64,000 bases of DNA, taken from Pseudarthrobacter equi. GTDB lineage: Bacteria > Actinomycetota > Actinomycetes > Actinomycetales > Micrococcaceae. Location of the stretch: positions 3,658,001-3,722,000 of the forward strand of contig NZ_LT629779.1 of the NCBI RefSeq assembly GCF_900105535.1, written 5' to 3'. The translations under genes and the position numbers were made by a program. Each line of letters starts with the position of its first letter. Within the stretch, counting starts at the first letter, position 1. Under the pieces are notes generated by a model that was given only the letters and a program-made list of their open reading frames with translations, had not been told where the DNA came from and did no database searches. This document shows, in pieces, positions 9,028-16,352 of the stretch.

Positions 9028-9711
9028 TTACTGCTGCAGGTCGGACGTCTGGCCGGCGTTTGCGTCCGCGGTGCCGTCAATGTGCTGCGAGATGGTGGCG
9101 CTCTGGTCCGAGATGGCGTACGCCTGGCTGTCGATGGAGCCGACGTTCGCGGCCACAGCGGCGTCGATGGGCGCGGCCACGTTGGCGTTCGCTGCTACGG
9201 CACCGTTGATGGGGGCGGCGATGGCGGCGTCGGCGTCCAGGTTGACGTCCACGTTCAGCAGGTTGCCGTTGAGGGCACCCGCGGCATCGGTCACGGCATC
9301 GGTGCCGGGCAGTGCGGAGACGGCATCTGCGGCGCCGTCCGTGGTGCCGGCGTCGGTGGTGCCCGTGCCGGCGGCGGTGTCAGTTGCGCCGTCGCCCTGC
9401 CCGATCACGCTGTCCTGCTGGGATTCGGCGTTGGCGTCAGCGGTGATGCCCTGGTCAATGGCGGCGTCCTGGGTGGACAGCGCCTGCGCGTCCGAACCGT
9501 AGGAGAGGATGTTGGCCGAGGCTGCGGCGTCGATGGGTGCAGCCACGTTGGCGTTGGCGGCGACTGCCAGGTCGATGGGTGCGGCGGCGTTGATGCCCAG
9601 ATCCAGGTCCGCGTTCAGGTCCAGGACTGATGCCACTTCCTTGTCCGGCAGTGCGGTGGCCTGCTCCTGCAGCAGTTCTTCGTCAGTGAGGGGACGCATC
9701 TGGTTGTCCAT
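9028..9711 (-). CDS. Ala/Asp-rich repeat protein with leader-like N-terminus
   Basis: The 227-residue acidic protein has no signal peptide or membrane segment. Its start, LTDEELLQEQ followed by ALPDKEVASVLDL, resembles leader peptides of actinobacterial RiPP precursors (aLPxREamS type). The remainder holds two copies of a roughly 60-residue unit: NANVAAPIDAA, then a SYGSDAQALS or SIDSQAYAIS segment, then ITADANAESQ or IDGTADANAG. These are separated by a Thr/Gly-rich linker. The ATG at 9711 follows GGAGG with 10-nt spacing. Lying immediately upstream of the M50 protease, it could be the substrate, cargo or precursor of that protein. I do not recognise a characterised family. Confidence 0.65.
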   Translation of the reverse strand: MDNQMRPLTDEELLQEQATALPDKEVASVLDLNADLDLGINAAAPIDLAVAANANVAAPIDAAASANILSYGSDAQALSTQDAAIDQGITADANAESQQDSVIGQGDGATDTAAGTGTTDAGTTDGAADAVSALPGTDAVTDAAGALNGNLLNVDVNLDADAAIAAPINGAVAANANVAAPIDAAVAANVGSIDSQAYAISDQSATISQHIDGTADANAGQTSDLQQ

Positions 9712-9813
9712 GCTTGAAAAACCTCCGGTGCAGCGCGGGTGCTCTGCCCCCAGCGGGCAGCCCGCGCTCCACAATACTAAGCATGATTAGCAGTTTTGCG
9801 AAGGGAAGCTGGT

Positions 9814-9900
9814 TATCGACGCGCAAATTCGCCTTCGCGGCCCGGATAGAGGGGGCGTCAACGGACCTGAGCAGCGAAAACACATATGCGCAGCGAAAAC
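9814..9900. repeat. dispersed intergenic repeat, copy A
   Basis: This ~90-bp block starts TATCGACGCGCAAATTCG, includes GCGGCCCGGATAGAGG and GCGTCAACGGAC, and ends in repeats of GCAGCGAAAAC. It is nearly the same as copy B at 13401-13490. Short GCGCAGCGAAAAC fragments also occur near 6525 and 9890. It occupies part of the 416-bp gap between 9711 and 10128, which otherwise holds only the direct-repeat site at 9987. Confidence 0.7.
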
Positions 9901-9986
9901 GGACAGGTGCGGCGAGAACGAACCTGCGCAGCAGAAGCGGCGCGCAGTGGCCCCAGTTGAGCACAACCTGAGGGACTACCGGGAAG

Positions 9987-10008
9987 TTGAAGAAGTCTTG
10001 AACTTTTC
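9987..10008 (+). promoter_or_regulatory. 11-bp direct repeat, candidate OmpR-type operator (site 1)
   Basis: TTGAAGAAGTC is followed directly by TTGAACTTTTC, a TTGAA direct repeat with 11-bp period. It lies about 120 bp upstream of the TasA-like gene. OmpR-family regulators bind tandem half-sites with 10-11 bp spacing. Matching sites lie at 12852-12873 and 20106-20127. Confidence 0.5.
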
Positions 10009-10127
10009 TTGTCAGTGATGCCCGGTTGGCCTTGAAACTGCGGCGGCAAAGTTGTTGTTGTCAGCCGATGGGGCTGGCAAACAGTCCGCAGGCCGCACCG
10101 GCCGGCCATCACGAACGGATCACCATC

Positions 10128-10745
10128 ATGGGTCTCAACCTCAAGTCCACCACCGGCAAGGTCCTCGCTTCCACCGCCCTGGTTGCCGCCGCAGCGTCCG
10201 TTGCAGGCCTGGGTACCTACGGTGCCTTCACCTCCACCACCAGCGCCAGCGAGACGGTAGCATCCGGCACCGTGAACGTGGCCCTCGGCGCCACCGGCGC
10301 AGCGAACCGCCTGAGCGTCGCGGCAAGCGGCCTGGTTGCCGGCGACACCGTCCAGCGCGCCGTAACCCTCTCCAACACGGGCAACCAGAACCTCTCCGCC
10401 ATCACCCTGACCACGGCAGCGTCGCCGTCCTCGAAGCTGGACACGGACACCGTGAACGGCCTCCAGCTGACCGTCGATGCCTGCTCCGTCCCGTGGACCG
10501 AAGCCGGCACCTCCCCCGCCTTCACCTACACCTGCTCCGGCACGGTCACCCAGGTCCTCGCTCCCCGCGCCGCCGTGGGTGCCAACATGGCCCTGGCCGG
10601 CCTGAACTCCGTGACCTCGGCCGCTGCTGACAACCTCCGCGTCACCGTGACGCTGCCGTCCTCCGCGGACAACACCTTCCAGGGCCTGTCCAGCACCGTC
10701 GGCTTCAGCTTCACCGGCACCCAGCGCACCGCCACCAGCAAGTAA
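10128..10745 (+). CDS. TasA/camelysin-like secreted protein
   Basis: The 205-residue precursor begins MGLNLKSTTGKVLAS and continues to a GLGTYGAFTSTTSAS segment, equivalent to the GTFAYFSD cleavage region of TasA and camelysin precursors. The mature part contains LSNTGNQNLSAITL, a segment common in this beta-sandwich family, plus two cysteines near TVDACSVPW and YTCSGTV. The next gene downstream is a SipW-type signal peptidase, the usual TasA processing enzyme, separated by a hairpin. A candidate operator lies upstream at 9987. I chose ATG 10128 because it gives the standard precursor N-terminus, although its SD is weak. Confidence 0.75.
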   Translation: MGLNLKSTTGKVLASTALVAAAASVAGLGTYGAFTSTTSASETVASGTVNVALGATGAANRLSVAASGLVAGDTVQRAVTLSNTGNQNLSAITLTTAASPSSKLDTDTVNGLQLTVDACSVPWTEAGTSPAFTYTCSGTVTQVLAPRAAVGANMALAGLNSVTSAAADNLRVTVTLPSSADNTFQGLSSTVGFSFTGTQRTATSK

Positions 10746-10775
10746 CCAGTTCCGCCACCAGCCGTTCCGCACGGC

Positions 10776-10801
10776 GGCGCGGATGCCCAGGCATCCGCGC
10801 C
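10776..10801 (+). terminator. hairpin between TasA-like gene and sipW
   Basis: GGCGCGGATGC and GCATCCGCGCC form a perfect 11-bp stem with a CCAG loop and no T-run. Placed between a structural-protein gene and its peptidase gene, it probably lowers downstream expression or protects the upstream mRNA. Confidence 0.55.
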
Positions 10802-10842
10802 GCGGAATCAAGAACCAACACCAGACCTGAACCGAGGGCATC

Positions 10843-11490
10843 ATGACCACGCAGACACAGTCCTACCCCGGACGGCGACGCGCCGCCACCACACCCTCGT
10901 ACCCCACCGCTGCTGCAATTACCCGGGCCGCGAAGCGCACCGCCAAACTGGCCGGCAAGGTCCTGATGGTCGGCATCATGGTGGTGGCAACAGCAGCCTT
11001 CCTGTTCCTCGCGGTAGGCCCCCGGGTGTTCGGCTACCAGACCTCAACCATGCTCACCGGCTCTATGTCGCCACTGATCAACCCGGGTGACGTAGTGGTC
11101 AGCGTCCCCACCCCTGTCACTGACCTCAAGGTGGGCGACATCGTCACGTACCACATCCCCGTAGAGGACCAGCGGATCGAGACACACCGCATCACCGACG
11201 TGACCCACGCCGGCACCTCCACCACCATCCAGACCAAGGGCGATGCCAACAACGGCGCGGACCCCTGGACCGCCACCATGGCCGAGGACCACGCCTTCAC
11301 CACCGTGGCCGTCATCCCGCACCTGGGCGATGCCATCCGTGCCCTCCGCTCCCCCGTGGTGGGCAAAGTTCTCCTCTACGGCGCCCCGGCCGTTCTGGTC
11401 CTCCTGCTGCTGACCAGCATCTGGTCAAAGCCCAAAGAATCCACCGGTTCCGCCAAAGGCACGGCAGTTCCCGCTACCATCCCCTCATGA
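10843..11490 (+). CDS. sipW: SipW-type signal peptidase I
   Basis: The 215-residue protein has an N-terminal membrane segment (about 37-58) and the catalytic serine in TGSM at Ser74, followed by PLINPGDVVV. His115 in IETHRI replaces the lysine of classical bacterial type I peptidases; this Ser-His arrangement marks the ER/SipW branch. TKGDANNGADP follows, then a second membrane segment near the C-terminus (about 174-191). It should cleave SipW-type precursors such as those at 10128, 2106, 3778 and 4260. SD GAGGG precedes the ATG. It overlaps the next gene by ATGA. Confidence 0.9.
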   Translation: MTTQTQSYPGRRRAATTPSYPTAAAITRAAKRTAKLAGKVLMVGIMVVATAAFLFLAVGPRVFGYQTSTMLTGSMSPLINPGDVVVSVPTPVTDLKVGDIVTYHIPVEDQRIETHRITDVTHAGTSTTIQTKGDANNGADPWTATMAEDHAFTTVAVIPHLGDAIRALRSPVVGKVLLYGAPAVLVLLLLTSIWSKPKESTGSAKGTAVPATIPS

Positions 11491-11936
11491 CCAAAGTTCC
11501 TGCTGGCGGCCCGGAGCGTCCCGGGCCGGGCGACGGCGCAGCACTGGACAACATTGCAGTACTGAACAACAGTGCAGTACCGGATGACAGTGCAGTGCTG
11601 GACAGGTCCTGCCTCACCGACCTCGCCGATCAGCTCGCCTCACCCGAAGCGGCGGCCCAGTTCGCAGCCGTGTTTGTGGAGATGCTGCCCGAACGGGTGC
11701 AGGCCATCGAGGAACCCTTGGCGGACATCCGGGTACAGGCAGCCCGCACAGCGGCGCTGTCCCTCGGTTCGTCGGCCGCGATGATCGGCGCCCAGCAGCT
11801 GGTCCGTGATGCCGGGCTGATCAACCAGCACCTCAAAACGGGCTCGCTCGACGCGGCCCGCGAAGTAGCGGCACGGCTGAGCGCCGACGCCGCAGCCGTG
11901 GCCGCTGCCATCGAAGACTTGCTCGCCGGACAGTAG
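11487..11936 (+). CDS. Hpt-like protein lacking the phosphoacceptor histidine
   Basis: This 149-residue protein is coupled to sipW by an ATGA overlap. Residues 40-147 resemble an Hpt helical bundle, but the signature reads ALSLGSSAAMIGA at 90-102, with Leu91 where the histidine should be. The N-terminus contains three to four copies of a hexapeptide (LDNIAV, LNNSAV, PDDSAV, LDRSCL) encoded by 18-bp tandem repeats at 11544-11615. It is related to proteins at 722 and 13927. Its linkage to SipW/TasA genes and to a response regulator suggests a role in controlling this export or matrix module, but the mechanism is unknown. Confidence 0.6.
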   Translation: MTKVPAGGPERPGPGDGAALDNIAVLNNSAVPDDSAVLDRSCLTDLADQLASPEAAAQFAAVFVEMLPERVQAIEEPLADIRVQAARTAALSLGSSAAMIGAQQLVRDAGLINQHLKTGSLDAAREVAARLSADAAAVAAAIEDLLAGQ

Positions 11937-12004
11937 CCGTCCGTACAGTCGTGTCAGGACGGACGACGGCGGCGGGTCAGGACGGGAGCGTCAGGACCGG
12001 CGCG

Positions 12005-12787
12005 TCAGGACAGGGCAGCCGCGGGCACCAAGCCGTAGCCCACTCCGCGCACGGTCCGGATGATCTGGGTGTCGGAGCCGCCGGCGCGGATCTTCCGCCG
12101 CAGGTTGCCGACGTGGACCTCCACCAGGTGCTCGTCCGTGGCCCACTCATCGCCCCACACGCGCCGCAGCAGGGATTCCTTGGTCCACACCCGGCGCGGC
12201 GCCCCAACGAACGCCGCCAGCAGATCGAACTCGGTCCGGGTCAGCACAACCTCGTTGCCGGCCACGTGGACAGTCCGGGACTCCGTGTCCACACGAACGG
12301 GCCCGTGGACGGTCGCCTCGGAATCCGCCTCGGCCTCAACGGCCGGCTGTTCCGGCTCCGCAGCCGCCAGCTCGGCAACCGCTGGAGCACCGCCGTCGGG
12401 AAACCCCGGACGGGGACGCCGGAACATGGCGGTGATGCGCGCACCCAGGGCACGGGGGCTGAACGGCTTGGTCACAAAGTCGTCGGCGCCGATCTGCAGG
12501 CCCAGGAGCTCATCGATTTCCTCCACGCGGGCGGTGATCATCACCACGTAGGCGTCGGAGAACTCGCGCAGCCGCCGGCACACTTCGGTCCCGTCCAGGT
12601 CCGGCAGGTTCAGGTCGAGGGTGATCAGTTCCGGCTGGTGTTCCCGGATTCGAGCGAGACCGTCCATGCCGTTTCCCGCCACCACCACGTCGAAGCCCTG
12701 CATGCTGAGCGTCCTGTTCAGCAGCATCTGGATGTCTTTGTCGTCTTCAACAACTACGGCCCTGCGGTTGGCGGTTTCATGTCCCAT
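12005..12787 (-). CDS. OmpR/PhoB-type response regulator
   Basis: The 260-residue protein has a receiver domain (about 9-122) with acidic pair VEDD at 13-16, phosphoacceptor Asp58 in LITLDLN, Thr85 and Lys107 in FVTKPF. An Ala/Glu-rich linker (about 125-165) follows. A C-terminal winged HTH (about 168-255) carries TRTEFDLLAAF and VGNLRRKI. No histidine kinase gene is in the window, so its input is unknown. The gene ends against the Hpt-like gene at 11936 (convergent). It is divergent from the secreted protein at 12943, with a candidate operator between them, which suggests autoregulation. The start at 12787 has a weak AGG; 12799 is an alternative. Confidence 0.9.
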   Translation of the reverse strand: MGHETANRRAVVVEDDKDIQMLLNRTLSMQGFDVVVAGNGMDGLARIREHQPELITLDLNLPDLDGTEVCRRLREFSDAYVVMITARVEEIDELLGLQIGADDFVTKPFSPRALGARITAMFRRPRPGFPDGGAPAVAELAAAEPEQPAVEAEADSEATVHGPVRVDTESRTVHVAGNEVVLTRTEFDLLAAFVGAPRRVWTKESLLRRVWGDEWATDEHLVEVHVGNLRRKIRAGGSDTQIIRTVRGVGYGLVPAAALS

Positions 12788-12851
12788 GATGCCTAGCATT
12801 CCAGATAAGGCCACCCTCACCAGCCACCATGTCGGGGAATCGCGGACATTC

Positions 12852-12873
12852 TTGAAGAAACCTTGAACTGTCC
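12852..12873 (+). promoter_or_regulatory. 11-bp direct repeat, candidate OmpR-type operator (site 2)
   Basis: TTGAAGAAACC followed by TTGAACTGTCC lies in the divergent gap between the response regulator and the secreted protein at 12943. It matches site 1 at 17 of 22 positions. Confidence 0.5.
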
Positions 12874-12942
12874 CCCGGCAGGTGTTGAAGCGCGTGGCCC
12901 AGAATTGAAACAAGCAACCACAACGGAAGGCAGCAGCGGAAC

Positions 12943-13383
12943 ATGGGCACGTCAAGGCACGCAGGCGCAGCACGGCATCTCCGCCGTCTTGTTGCCGGTT
13001 TCGTCGTGGCCCTCTTCCTCGCAGCCACCCCCGCCATGGCCCAGGCCGCTTTCAGGGCCACAGCCTCCGCACCGTTCACCACGTCCACCTACGTGATCGC
13101 TGCTCCGGCGTCCATCGGCGGCACCTACTCCTGCGACACCAGCCGCCCCTACGGCTCCACCATCAACGTCACCAGCTTCGGCAAGGTGCCGCGCGCCACG
13201 GCCTACCAGCTCACCCTCATCGCGCCCGACGGCACCTCGCTGACCCAGTCCGCCACCGCGAACGCAAACACCATCACCATGACCAAGCCCTCCTCCCTCA
13301 GGAACGGCACCTACACGTACGAGCTCAGCGCCCTCGTGGGGACCTGGACCGGCACTCCCTACCGGGGTACCTACACCTGCTGA
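12943..13383 (+). CDS. small secreted protein, unknown function
   Basis: The 146-residue protein has a clear Sec signal peptide: RRLVAGFVVALFLAATP with a PAMAQA cleavage region. The roughly 110-residue mature domain is beta-rich and contains two cysteines, TYSCDTS and the C-terminal YTC, likely a disulfide. I do not recognise the family. It is divergent from the OmpR-type regulator and has that regulator's candidate operator about 70 bp upstream, so it may be a direct target. The DNA after its stop codon leads into repeat copy B. Confidence 0.6.
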   Translation: MGTSRHAGAARHLRRLVAGFVVALFLAATPAMAQAAFRATASAPFTTSTYVIAAPASIGGTYSCDTSRPYGSTINVTSFGKVPRATAYQLTLIAPDGTSLTQSATANANTITMTKPSSLRNGTYTYELSALVGTWTGTPYRGTYTC

Positions 13384-13400
13384 CCGGGGGCCGTCTCCAC

Positions 13401-13490
13401 TTTCGACGCGCACATTCGATATCGCGGCCCAGACAGGGGGTGCGTCAACGGACTTGCGCAGCGAAACCGGGCATGGGCAGCGGAAACGCA
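13401..13490. repeat. dispersed intergenic repeat, copy B
   Basis: Starts TTTCGACGCGCACATTCG and contains GCGGCCCAGACAGGGG and GCGTCAACGGACTTG followed by GCAGCGAAAC. It aligns along its whole length with copy A at 9814-9900. A weaker partial match (GTCGACGCGCAGATCCG) begins near 13800 in the 270-bp gap before 13927, which otherwise shows nothing. Confidence 0.7.
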
Positions 13491-13503
13491 GGGCCGTACC
13501 GCG

Positions 13504-13656
13504 CTACGGCCTGTGGGCTGACGCGTCGCCCCAGTACTGATAGCTGTCATAGCAGTCGCGGGAGCAGAACACCGCGGACGGGTCCGGAAGCAGGGCTTGC
13601 CCGCAGTACCGGCATTTCGGCTTGGTTCGCAGGATCTGCTTCACGATTCTCAGCAT
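13504..13656 (-). CDS. small zinc-finger-like protein (50 aa)
   Basis: Reading the minus strand from ATG 13656 gives a basic 50-residue protein. It contains KCRYCGQALL and, after 13 residues, VFCSRDCYDSYQYW. The CxxC and CxxxC pairs are suited to binding one zinc ion. The codons are GC-biased as in neighbouring genes. The SD is weak. No family is recognised; similar short treble-clef proteins are often nucleic-acid or protein adaptors. Confidence 0.5.
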   Translation of the reverse strand: MLRIVKQILRTKPKCRYCGQALLPDPSAVFCSRDCYDSYQYWGDASAHRP

Positions 13657-13926
13657 GGATGCAGGCTAAGCGTTCAATCCGCGCCTGTGACCAGTAGATC
13701 GATACCCCACTTTTCAGACGAGTAATACCTACTCAGTACAGGCGTCTCGGGGGTGGATAGCCCCCTGCCCAGCAGATCGAGGGCCGGCGGCGAGTTCATT
13801 GTCGACGCGCAGATCCGCGGCCGGCACGCAGGGGCAGAATCGCGACCCACATACCCCGTGCGCCCGTGCATCACCGCGTCGAAAGCGGGAAGGTCACAGG
13901 CAGCACGCGGGATAGGGTCCGGAGCG

Positions 13927-14361
13927 TCACCCCGGGGCTCCGGATATGCCGACGGCAGCCCGGCCGGCTGCCAGCACCGCCGCCACGTCAGCGTCCAGCA
14001 CCTCCAGCAGCGGTTCCGCGGCAGCCCAGTTGCCCGTGCACACCAGCCCCTGCAGCACTTCGGCGAGCGCCGCCAGCCGGGCGGCGCCCACCATGGTGGA
14101 GGACACCTTCAGGCTCAGCACCCGGTCCATGGCGGCAGCGGTGTCCTCCAGCAGCACGGCGGCGCAGAAGGTGGCCAGCCGCTGGGGCAGGAAGTCCAGG
14201 TAGGCGGAGAGGAACGTCAGGGCTGAGCCGTGGCAGCCCAGCTCCTCCCCCATCTGCCGGAGACAGCCCGGGTCCAGGACAGGCAGGTCCGCCCCCCGGA
14301 GACCTGGAAGCCCTGCGCTGGAAAAACCCGAAAGCCCGGACGCACGAAGGTGCACGCTCAC
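13927..14361 (-). CDS. Hpt-like protein lacking the phosphoacceptor histidine
   Basis: From GTG 14361, which overlaps the stop of the upstream synthase gene as GTGA, the product is 144 residues. The Hpt-like signature at 80-93 reads RVLSLKVSSTMVGA, with Leu82 at the histidine position. It is closest to the protein at 722 (shared LSLK.SS.MVGA). It is the last gene of the exopolysaccharide operon that starts at 20066, so it may regulate the synthase or connect it to the OmpR-type regulator. Longer upstream reading in this frame only shadows the synthase gene. Confidence 0.6.
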   Translation of the reverse strand: MSVHLRASGLSGFSSAGLPGLRGADLPVLDPGCLRQMGEELGCHGSALTFLSAYLDFLPQRLATFCAAVLLEDTAAAMDRVLSLKVSSTMVGAARLAALAEVLQGLVCTGNWAAAEPLLEVLDADVAAVLAAGRAAVGISGAPG

Positions 14362-16352
14362 GCGGACCACCGCCCGTCGTCGTGATACTCCTCGTCCAGC
14401 CCGTGCGGTGTCTTCTCCCACTTGTGCGGGCTGGTGAGCATCTGCCAGGCGGCCCGCCACGCGGCCACCGAGTGCAGCACCCAGTACGCCGGGTTCAGCA
14501 GCGCGAAGATGGCGATCCGCCAGCCGTGCCGCCGCCAGGTGGCCACCCCGGACACCACGATCATCATGGCGTTGCCGAACAGCATGGACACCACCCCGCC
14601 CACCAGCAGCCACTGCGGCAGGACCAGCCCCACGAAGTTGTAGCCCACGTAGGTGACGATGGTGAAGCCCAGCACCAGCGGGTAGGCCAGGAACGCCAGC
14701 GGGGTGCCCAGGATCAGGCCCAGGAACCCGACGGCGCCGGCCACCCCGGTGCGCTGGATGTACCGGAGGGTGTTGCGGGTGTTCACGGCCGCGGTGACCA
14801 TGTAGCCCTTGATCCAGCGGGTGCGCTGCTTGATCCATGCGGGCACCTGCGAGCAGGCCTCCTCCCACGTGGTGGAGCTGATGACGCCCACGCGGTAGCC
14901 CTCGACGGCGGCGCGCAGCCCCAGGTCCGCATCTTCCGTCACGTTCCACGGGTCCCAGGCGCCCACCAGCCGCAGCAGCCGGGTATCGAAGTGGTTGGAG
15001 GTGCCGCCCAGAGGCAGCGGGATACCGGAACGGTCCAGGCCCGGGAGCATGGAATCGAACCAGTGGGTGTATTCGATCGTGAACAGTCGGGTGAGGACGT
15101 TCTGGTCCGCGTTGAAGTAGTTCAGGGCGGCCTGCACGCAGATCAGCGGCCGCCGGTCCGGGTCCAGGTACTGCCGCTCGAATGCGTCCTGCCGGAAGGC
15201 GTCGATGGCGGCGCGGAGCTGGCCGGGATCGGGCCGGTCCTCGGCGTCGTAAATCACCACGTACTCGCCCCGGGCGAAGGTGAGCCCGTAGTTGCAGGCC
15301 CGCGGCTTGGTCTGCGGTTCGCCGCGGGGCACCACCAGGATCCGCACGTACTCCGGCGGGCGGGAGCGCTTGGCGGCCTCGATGGTTTCGGTGTCGTCCT
15401 CCTCCAGCAGCACCAGGACGTCCAGCTTGGAGCGGGGGTAGTCCAGCTGGCCCAGGTTGCTGAGGAGCTTGTCGATGATGTTGGCCTCGCGGAACACCGG
15501 GATGAGGATGGTGTACACGGGCAGGTCCGCGTCCGGGATCCGCTCCGCCTCCTCCGCCGGCAGGCCGCGCCGTTCCAGTTCACGGGCACGGGCTTTCGCC
15601 GCGGACCGGTCGTGCAGCACGTCGAACGGCTGCCGCAGGCTGGCCACGGTCTTGAACCCGATGCTCACCAGGAACACCACGTTGACGGCGGTGAGCAGCA
15701 CGATGGTGGTCAGCAGCGCATTCAGTGCCAACCCGGCCAGCAGGCAGCCAAGCAGCACGGCGGGCAGCAGGGTCTGCCACCGGTTCAGGGCGGTCCGGGC
15801 CGAGCCGTCCGGCAGTTCTTCGGCCAGCCGTTCGGCGGATTCGTAGAGCAGGTGGTTGCGGAAGGCCCGCTGGATGGAGTGGTTGATGTCCCAGTCGGTG
15901 GTGGTCCGGAACACCACGTCCGTGGCGCCGGTAGCCCGCATGGCGGCACGGCGGATCGCCTCGCTGGGTTTCACCGCGGTGGCCACTGTCAGCACCCCGT
16001 CCTGCAGGCGCCACGGCAGCCAGCCGGGCTCGGACACTTCGCTGAACCGCAGCCGCTCCAGCAGGGCATCGTCCGACGGGTGCGACACCAGGTCCACCAG
16101 CGGCGCGTCCCACTGCTCGGCCAGGACCTCGTAGACGTGCCGGCGGTTCAGCCCGGTTTCGAGGATGATGTGCCGGCCCAGCAGGCCGCCCTCGGTGGCG
16201 GCGCGGAGCAGGGCACGGTCCAGCTGGCCGGTGGTGATCAGGCCGGCCTGGAGCAGGGTCTGGCCCAGCGCGAGCGACTGCCGCCCCGGGCCATCAGCCA
16301 GCGGCCCGGCGTCGGCGTCGGGCGGGTCAAGAACCGGTACTGCCTCGGACAT
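14358..16352 (-). CDS. BcsA/NfrB-like processive glycosyltransferase with N-terminal MshEN domain
   Basis: The 664-residue protein starts with an MshEN/GspE-N domain (about 26-88). Two membrane segments (about 194-232) follow. A GT2 catalytic domain from about 278 carries DAED at 369-372, TED at 472-474 and QRTRW at 509-513, the signature of cellulose-synthase-like polymerases. Further membrane segments occupy about 530-640. MshEN domains elsewhere bind c-di-GMP. Here the first repeat has lost its Arg (ALG instead of RLG) and its final Gln, while the second keeps LG and Gln80. The gene overlaps its neighbours by ATGA (upstream) and GTGA (downstream). With the BcsB-like protein it probably makes and exports an exopolysaccharide; the sugar is unknown. 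Confidence 0.8.
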   Translation of the reverse strand: MSEAVPVLDPPDADAGPLADGPGRQSLALGQTLLQAGLITTGQLDRALLRAATEGGLLGRHIILETGLNRRHVYEVLAEQWDAPLVDLVSHPSDDALLERLRFSEVSEPGWLPWRLQDGVLTVATAVKPSEAIRRAAMRATGATDVVFRTTTDWDINHSIQRAFRNHLLYESAERLAEELPDGSARTALNRWQTLLPAVLLGCLLAGLALNALLTTIVLLTAVNVVFLVSIGFKTVASLRQPFDVLHDRSAAKARARELERRGLPAEEAERIPDADLPVYTILIPVFREANIIDKLLSNLGQLDYPRSKLDVLVLLEEDDTETIEAAKRSRPPEYVRILVVPRGEPQTKPRACNYGLTFARGEYVVIYDAEDRPDPGQLRAAIDAFRQDAFERQYLDPDRRPLICVQAALNYFNADQNVLTRLFTIEYTHWFDSMLPGLDRSGIPLPLGGTSNHFDTRLLRLVGAWDPWNVTEDADLGLRAAVEGYRVGVISSTTWEEACSQVPAWIKQRTRWIKGYMVTAAVNTRNTLRYIQRTGVAGAVGFLGLILGTPLAFLAYPLVLGFTIVTYVGYNFVGLVLPQWLLVGGVVSMLFGNAMMIVVSGVATWRRHGWRIAIFALLNPAYWVLHSVAAWRAAWQMLTSPHKWEKTPHGLDEEYHDDGRWSA

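Noticed and set aside
13674..13874. Minus-strand 66-residue frame before the Hpt-like gene
   Set aside because: No SD, no recognisable protein character, and it runs across repeat-like DNA.
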